Shown: piece by piece, positions 32,633-36,384 of the stretch
Layout of the letters: the number at the start of each line of letters is the position of its first letter
How positions within the stretch are numbered: the first letter of the stretch is position 1
Assembly: GCA_021299695.1 (NCBI GenBank)
Contig: JAJTEK010000019.1
Coordinates: 1-36,384 of the forward strand
DNA: 36,384 nucleotides
From: Pirellula sp.
Lineage (GTDB): Bacteria > Planctomycetota > Planctomycetia > Pirellulales > Pirellulaceae
Direction: 5' to 3'
Position numbers and translations under genes: made by a program
Notes under the pieces: model-generated
What the model was told of the DNA's origin: nothing
Seen by the model: the letters and a program-made list of their open reading frames with translations, nothing else
Databases searched by the model: none

Positions 32633-32663
32633 TAAAATCGAGTTTCGGTCCGACTCGATTTTA
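32633..32663 (+). promoter_or_regulatory. 11-bp perfect inverted repeat before the DnaJ-like gene
   Basis: TAAAATCGAGT (32633-32643) and its exact reverse complement ACTCGATTTTA (32653-32663) are separated by 9 nt, ending 23 nt before the dnaJ-like start. It could be an operator, or a bidirectional terminator of the oxidoreductase gene (A-tract before, T-tract after the stem). The arm-9-arm layout resembles that of the CIRCE heat-shock operator, but the sequence differs. Confidence 0.6.
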
Positions 32664-32686
32664 TATCGAAAGAAAACGCTCAGGAT

Positions 32687-33673
32687 ATGTCAGAAGACTA
32701 TTACAAAACGCTGGGTTTAAGCCGCACGGCCAGCCCCGATGAAATTGCTAAAGCCTACAGGAGTCTTGCGCGCAAGTACCATCCTGATCTGAATCCCGAT
32801 GACGCGAAGGCCAAGCAGCAGTTCCAGCGGGTCCAAGTTGCCTACGACACGCTCCACGATGCGGAGAAACGCAAGCTCTACGATCAATACGGAGAAGGGT
32901 ACGAAGCGTACCGAAATGGACCCTTCGGTGGATCCCAAAGTGGCCCTTCCGGGTTCGACTTCCGTGAAGCCTTCGGAAACTCCGAAGGCTTCCAGTTCTT
33001 CGATTTCTTCCAAGGTGCCGGTCCTGGTGCTCAAGCCACCGGCGAGTCCGCACGATCCCGTTCCAGGTCGCGGCGATCAAGCTCCTCGCCCGACTCCTCG
33101 TCGAGGTACTCTCCGCAATCCCCATCGACCTCGCCAGGTGATGTCACCGCTGAAATTTCCGTCCCACTGCGCATTATCGTCGAAGGGGGCGAGGTCCAAT
33201 TCAAACTCAATCGCGGGAATGGCCAAACCGAGGATCTCAGCGTCAAGATCCCGAGCGATGTTGCACCCGGAAAAAAGATCCGTCTGCGCGGACTCGGAGA
33301 TCCAATACGCGGTGGCTCCAACGGCGACTTGATCCTCACGATCCAAATGCAACCCCATCACGCAGTGAGGATCAACGGCAACAATATCGAACTGAAACTT
33401 CCAATCACCCTGTCCGAAGCGGTCTATGGGGCAAAAATCGATGTGCCCGCCCTCAGAGGGGACGTGACCATCCGCATTCCGATCATGTGCGATAGCGGAA
33501 AACGCCTACGGGTCAAAGGTCAGGGTCTCAGAGGGCCCGACGGACTTCGCGGAGATCTGATCGTCGAACCCTTGATTCAATTACCCGAAGAAATCCCCGA
33601 AGGCCTCGAGCCGAATATCAAGGAATTCGAAAAGGGCTACAAGACGAATCTGCGCGACGGCATCCGTTGGTAA
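32687..33673 (+). CDS. DnaJ/CbpA-like co-chaperone without zinc finger
   Basis: A 328-residue type II J-protein. The J domain (about 5-68, DYYKTLGLSRTASPDEIAKAYRSLARKYHPDLNP) holds HPD at 32-34, which stimulates the ATPase of DnaK. The Gly/Phe linker (about 75-115, e.g. GPFGGSQSGPSGFDF, FQFFDFFQGAG) runs into an Arg/Ser/Pro low-complexity stretch (about 120-148). The C-terminal client-binding part (about 150-325) is the usual beta-sandwich pair (ISVPLRIIVEGGEVQF, ITLSEAVYGAKIDVPALRGDVTIRIP). The four CxxCxGxG repeats of DnaJ are missing, as in CbpA. AGGA lies a few nt before the ATG at 32687. surE starts 5 nt after its stop, so the two are likely co-transcribed. Confidence 0.95.
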   Translation: MSEDYYKTLGLSRTASPDEIAKAYRSLARKYHPDLNPDDAKAKQQFQRVQVAYDTLHDAEKRKLYDQYGEGYEAYRNGPFGGSQSGPSGFDFREAFGNSEGFQFFDFFQGAGPGAQATGESARSRSRSRRSSSSPDSSSRYSPQSPSTSPGDVTAEISVPLRIIVEGGEVQFKLNRGNGQTEDLSVKIPSDVAPGKKIRLRGLGDPIRGGSNGDLILTIQMQPHHAVRINGNNIELKLPITLSEAVYGAKIDVPALRGDVTIRIPIMCDSGKRLRVKGQGLRGPDGLRGDLIVEPLIQLPEEIPEGLEPNIKEFEKGYKTNLRDGIRW

Positions 33674-33678
33674 AGGCA

Positions 33679-34473
33679 ATGACCTTGAATATCCTTCTTG
33701 CAAACGATGATGGAATCCACGCCCCAGGTCTCCGAGCCTTGCGCATCGCACTCGAATCCTTGGGACGCGTCACGGTCGTCGCACCGGCGACCGAACAAAG
33801 CGGTGTCGGACACTCGATCACTTATTTGTCCCCGTTGACCTGCAAACAGATCTTCGACGGCGAGATCTTTCGGGGCTGGGCTGTCGAAGGCTCACCGGCA
33901 GACTGCGTAAAACTGGGACTTACCGAATTGGCTCCCAAGCCCACCGAGTTGATCGTCAGCGGAATCAACGGGGGACTCAATGCCGGTATCAATGTCCTCT
34001 ATTCAGGTACCGTCGCAGCGGCTATCGAGGGAGCCTTTTTTCGCATCCCAAGCATCGCCGTTTCGCTCGAGGAAGACCCGCATGCGGATTTCGAAGCCGC
34101 CGGTTCTATCGCAGTCCAACTGATCCGGAAAATTCTCGAATACCAAGGTTTTTCGCCTGAACTCTACAACATCAACATCTCCACCCAAGCGACCCGAGAC
34201 TACCGCGCTGGGAAAATGCCTCACATCCATAAGGTCCCCATGGGAGTCGAACGCTACGGAGACCATTACGTCAAACGCCAAGATCCCAAGGGTCGAAACT
34301 ACTATTGGTCGACCAACGATCCACCACCGAAACCCACCGAACACGAAACCGATCTGATGGCCCTCGCATCGGGCGGGGTGACCATCACTCCCCTCCAATT
34401 CGACATGACCAAACGCTCCCAATTGGAAACCATGAAGGACTGGAATCTCTCCCTGGGATCCGAGGGCACTTAG
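33679..34473 (+). CDS. surE: 5'/3'-nucleotidase SurE
   Basis: A 264-residue SurE. The start is the ATG at 33679 (MTLNILLANDDGIHAPGL), which matches the usual N-terminus; a TTG at 33667 would add four residues and overlap the upstream gene. Metal ligands D10 and D11, S41 (in SGVGHS), and N97 (in SGINGGLN) are all present, followed by YSGTVAAAIEG and GFSPELYNINIST. The enzyme removes phosphate from nucleoside 5'- or 3'-monophosphates and helps survival in stationary phase. It starts 5 nt after the dnaJ-like stop and is followed after 23 nt by the BRCT-like/MerR/TPR gene. Confidence 0.95.
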   Translation: MTLNILLANDDGIHAPGLRALRIALESLGRVTVVAPATEQSGVGHSITYLSPLTCKQIFDGEIFRGWAVEGSPADCVKLGLTELAPKPTELIVSGINGGLNAGINVLYSGTVAAAIEGAFFRIPSIAVSLEEDPHADFEAAGSIAVQLIRKILEYQGFSPELYNINISTQATRDYRAGKMPHIHKVPMGVERYGDHYVKRQDPKGRNYYWSTNDPPPKPTEHETDLMALASGGVTITPLQFDMTKRSQLETMKDWNLSLGSEGT

Positions 34474-34496
34474 TCCCCAACGATGGCATTCCAACA

Positions 34497-35699
34497 ATGA
34501 CCCAACACCCTAGTGTGATCCTCGAAAACAAACGGGTCGGCTTGTTGGGCAAGCTCGGGGCGATGACCCGCAAGGAAGCTTGCCAATGGCTTAAGCAACA
34601 TCGCGCAGCGGTCGCAGAGAAACTCGCCGGCGAATTGGACTTGGTCGTTATCGGAGCCGATGAACTCCCCGACGAGGACATCCAAGCCATGCTCCATCCG
34701 AGCCTGCGAGAACGGATCCGCTTGGGCACCACAATCCTGATCCACGAACACGATCTGTGGACAAGCCTCGGGTTGCTCGACGACCCATCGCAAAAACAAC
34801 TCTATACCCCAGCGATGGTCGCGAGCCTTATCAAGACACGTGTCAGCGCCGTGCGACGTTGGCATCGGATCGGTCTGCTACCGAGTATCAAAGTCGCCCA
34901 CAAACTTCCTTATTTTGATTTTGAACAAGTCCAATGCGCCAAGCAAATCGCATCTTGGACCAATCAAGGGGCCAAAGTCACCGACCTGAAAAAACAACTC
35001 GATGACTTCGGTAGTCGGATCGCTAACCGTAGCTTGATCGATCTAGATATCCGAATCGATGGTCGACGCATCTTGCTTTACGAAGATGGACAATGGGTCG
35101 GTTCGCATGGGCAGTTGCATTTTGATTTCGACGAATCTGCGGATGACTCGGACCCATCCAGTTCGCCCAATATCCTAGTGATGAATTCCAATGCGACGAC
35201 CGCAGCGTTGGTCGGACCACGCCAAACCTCAGACCTAGGGCCCTGGACCCGCGAGGCGATGCTCGTTGCAGCTGAGGAACTCGAAGACGCAGGACGCATC
35301 GACGAGGCCATCGAATGGCATCGCGTGATTTTGGCCAAGTACGGGCCAAGCGCAGAGATCGTGTTTGGACTAGGGGAATTGCTTCTAAGAGCAGGCCAGG
35401 TCCAAGCGGCCCGAGAGCGATTTTACAATGCCATCGAGATCGACGAAGACTTCGTCGAGGCCCGCGCGAGCCTAGGCTGTGTGCTCGCCGAAACCGGGCA
35501 GATCGATTTGGCGATCGCAGCGTATGAGGGGGCATTGGCCAAGGACGACCATTACCCGGACGTTCATTACCATCTAGCAAGATCTCTCGACGAAATCGGT
35601 CGATCCGACGACGCGACCAAGTATTGGTTGCGGTTTCTACAGCTTTCGCCCCAAAGCCCCTGGGCCGACGAAGCCCTCGAGCGATTAGGACGAATTTAG
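34497..35699 (+). CDS. BRCT-like, MerR-type HTH and TPR fusion protein
   Basis: A 400-residue cytoplasmic protein in three parts. The start is the ATG at 34497 (MTQHPSVILENKRV); the frame is open back to 34305 but inside surE. Residues about 8-90 look like a BRCT fold (KRVGLLGKLGAMTRKEACQWLKQHRAAVAEKLAGELDLVVIG, then LGTTILIHEHDL), as in the NAD-dependent ligase end. Residues about 102-150 form a MerR-type winged helix-turn-helix (YTPAMVASLIKTRVSAVRRWHRIGLL, then YFDFEQVQCAKQI). A linker of about 70 residues precedes TPR units (about 255-398: AAEELEDAGRIDEAIEWHRV, EARASLGCVLAETGQIDLAI, VHYHLARSLDEIGRSDDA). DNA binding with protein contacts through the TPRs is inferred. It follows surE by 23 nt on the same strand. 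Confidence 0.85.
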   Translation: MTQHPSVILENKRVGLLGKLGAMTRKEACQWLKQHRAAVAEKLAGELDLVVIGADELPDEDIQAMLHPSLRERIRLGTTILIHEHDLWTSLGLLDDPSQKQLYTPAMVASLIKTRVSAVRRWHRIGLLPSIKVAHKLPYFDFEQVQCAKQIASWTNQGAKVTDLKKQLDDFGSRIANRSLIDLDIRIDGRRILLYEDGQWVGSHGQLHFDFDESADDSDPSSSPNILVMNSNATTAALVGPRQTSDLGPWTREAMLVAAEELEDAGRIDEAIEWHRVILAKYGPSAEIVFGLGELLLRAGQVQAARERFYNAIEIDEDFVEARASLGCVLAETGQIDLAIAAYEGALAKDDHYPDVHYHLARSLDEIGRSDDATKYWLRFLQLSPQSPWADEALERLGRI

Positions 35700-35780
35700 T
35701 TCGCCCCCCTAGCTTGGACATCGGACAAGATTGACGCGCTGCTGGCCCTGGTTGGCTCACTTGTGATTAACCCCGTGAAC

Positions 35781-35790
35781 CGCCTAGGCG
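35781..35790. repeat. 10-bp perfect palindrome
   Basis: CGCCTAGGCG, followed by CAAGCGAGC. It is self-complementary over 10 bp and lies 38 nt before the 24-bp repeat array. Its purpose is unknown. Confidence 0.5.
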
Positions 35791-35827
35791 CAAGCGAGCT
35801 GTAGATTTAGTGCGCGCGTTTCGGCGA

Positions 35828-35927
35828 TGATGAAAAACTCAGGGACTGTCCCCGCGAAAAACTCAGGGACTGTCCCCACGAACTCAAAAGGGACTGTCCC
35901 CGCGAAAAACTCAGGGACTGTCCCTAA
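35828..35927. repeat. 24-bp repeat with GGGACTGTCCC core, four copies
   Basis: The 11-bp near-palindrome GGGACTGTCCC occurs at 35842, 35866, 35890 and 35914, exactly every 24 nt. The 13-nt spacers are of the type CGCGAAAAACTCA; the third copy differs slightly (CACGAACTCAAAA). Each core can fold as GGGAC-T-GTCCC. The regular period and palindromic core recall REP-like elements. It is not a CRISPR array, because spacers are also repeated. Confidence 0.95.
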
Positions 35928-36215
35928 GCTAGTTAGGGAAACGACCGCGATGATTTGAGCGGTCGGTGGTGGATTCAAGCGATGATTCCACCCAAAAGAA
36001 GGGTTTAGAACCAATTCAGGCGACTTTTCTACCGCCCCGGCGCGCACTGCTTGCGCTTAGCCACTCCGGCCCTTCAAAAGAAATCCGTCAGAGGTCCCTC
36101 AACACCCTTCTCGCTCCCCAACGGGACTACCATCTAATCCGTCTCGGGACGAATCCCAACCGGCTTGGGAGAACTCGCGGGATAAACCGCCGTGGAAAAG
36201 TTTCCGCGGGATAGC

Positions 36216-36383
36216 CTATTGGGCCTGGGTGCCCTCTGGGCCTGATGCTCTGCCTGATTCGGATGCTCTTTCATCCGAAGAGTCCCGCTGCGCATCCGAA
36301 ACAGGCTTGCATCCAGCCCGATAGCGATACATCTCGCCAAACTCTCGGGCTTGTTGAAGCACTAGTTCAGGCCCCAAACTGTT
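36216..36383 (-). CDS. 3' end of a minus-strand gene (partial)
   Basis: Reading from the window edge, an open frame of 55 codons ends with TAG at 36216-36218. The first 30 residues look like an ordered protein (NSLGPELVLQQAREFGEMY, then RYRAGCKPVSDAQRD), and the last 25 are a polar Ser/Gly/Glu/Ala tail. This is likely the C-terminus of a larger protein that begins beyond the window. Too little is visible for a family. Confidence 0.5.
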   Translation of the reverse strand, partial: NSLGPELVLQQAREFGEMYRYRAGCKPVSDAQRDSSDERASESGRASGPEGTQAQ

Positions 36384-36384
36384 C

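Larger units (their letters stand above)
35700..36215. other. Intergenic region without a convincing gene
   Basis: About 516 nt. It holds a 10-bp palindrome CGCCTAGGCG (35781-35790), the 24-bp repeat array (35828-35927), and then about 290 nt with no structure I can assign. Open frames here are products of the repeat. The palindrome-rich content resembles debris of a small repeat family. Confidence 0.5.

Noticed and set aside
32633-32663. Classical CIRCE operator
   Set aside because: The arms do not match TTAGCACTC/GAGTGCTAA; only the 9-nt centre agrees.
35828-35927. CRISPR array
   Set aside because: The spacers between the cores are nearly identical and only 13 nt long, and there is no cas gene.
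35784-36047. 87-codon minus-strand frame with GTVPEFF repeats
   Set aside because: The peptide repeats are only the translation of the 24-bp DNA repeat; there is no start signal.

Overview
The window looks like a chromosomal segment of a planctomycete, most likely of the Pirellula/Rhodopirellula group. This rests on inference from gene content: a PEP-CTERM sorted protein, a Tat-exported Gfo/Idh/MocA oxidoreductase, lysine/alanine-rich histone-H1-like proteins, KdsB (hence an LPS-type outer membrane), RpoN, DPF-repeat secreted proteins and several large orphan proteins of the kind common in that phylum. Most of it is ordinary housekeeping DNA. I see no insertion sequence, prophage, CRISPR array or rRNA.

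Layout. 1-2.5 kb: the tail of an H1-like basic protein, a membrane protein, and a secreted DPF-repeat protein closed by a clear terminator. 2.7-8.4 kb: a 1400-residue orphan converging (4-nt overlap) on a zinc-ribbon membrane protein. 8.7-10.7 kb: a PEP-CTERM protein and a family 2 glycosyltransferase, 4 nt apart. 10.7-12.9 kb: HflX followed by a short-chain dehydrogenase. 13.4-14.6 kb: a 75-residue small protein and a stand-alone TOPRIM protein that resembles the catalytic end of GyrB/ParE. 14.7-18.3 kb: FmdB-type zinc ribbon, a large lipoprotein and GluQ-RS as one operon. 18.4-20.1 kb: a small membrane protein, RsfS, KdsB and tRNA-Cys. 20.1-21.8 kb: a 9-bp tandem repeat and rpoN.

21.9-24.6 kb: a minus-strand cluster of an H1-like protein, a DUF721/DciA-type protein, TruA and a NamZ/DUF1343 protein. 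24.7-29.2 kb: a three-part secreted protein (C45-type acyltransferase plus alpha/beta hydrolase) downstream of a GlmM-type phosphohexomutase. 29.3-35.7 kb, all plus strand: a two-TM coiled-coil protein behind a near-consensus promoter, the Tat oxidoreductase, a DnaJ/CbpA-like co-chaperone, SurE, and a BRCT-like/MerR/TPR fusion. 35.7-36.4 kb: mostly non-coding, with four copies of a 24-bp palindrome-bearing repeat and the probable 3' end of a minus-strand gene.

The strongest candidate for something unusual is the lone GyrB-like TOPRIM protein at 13979-14641: it keeps the catalytic acidic residues but has no ATPase or transducer part. Next are the three-part secreted enzyme, the BRCT-like/MerR/TPR fusion, and the short repeats. 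No clear multi-gene novel system is visible.
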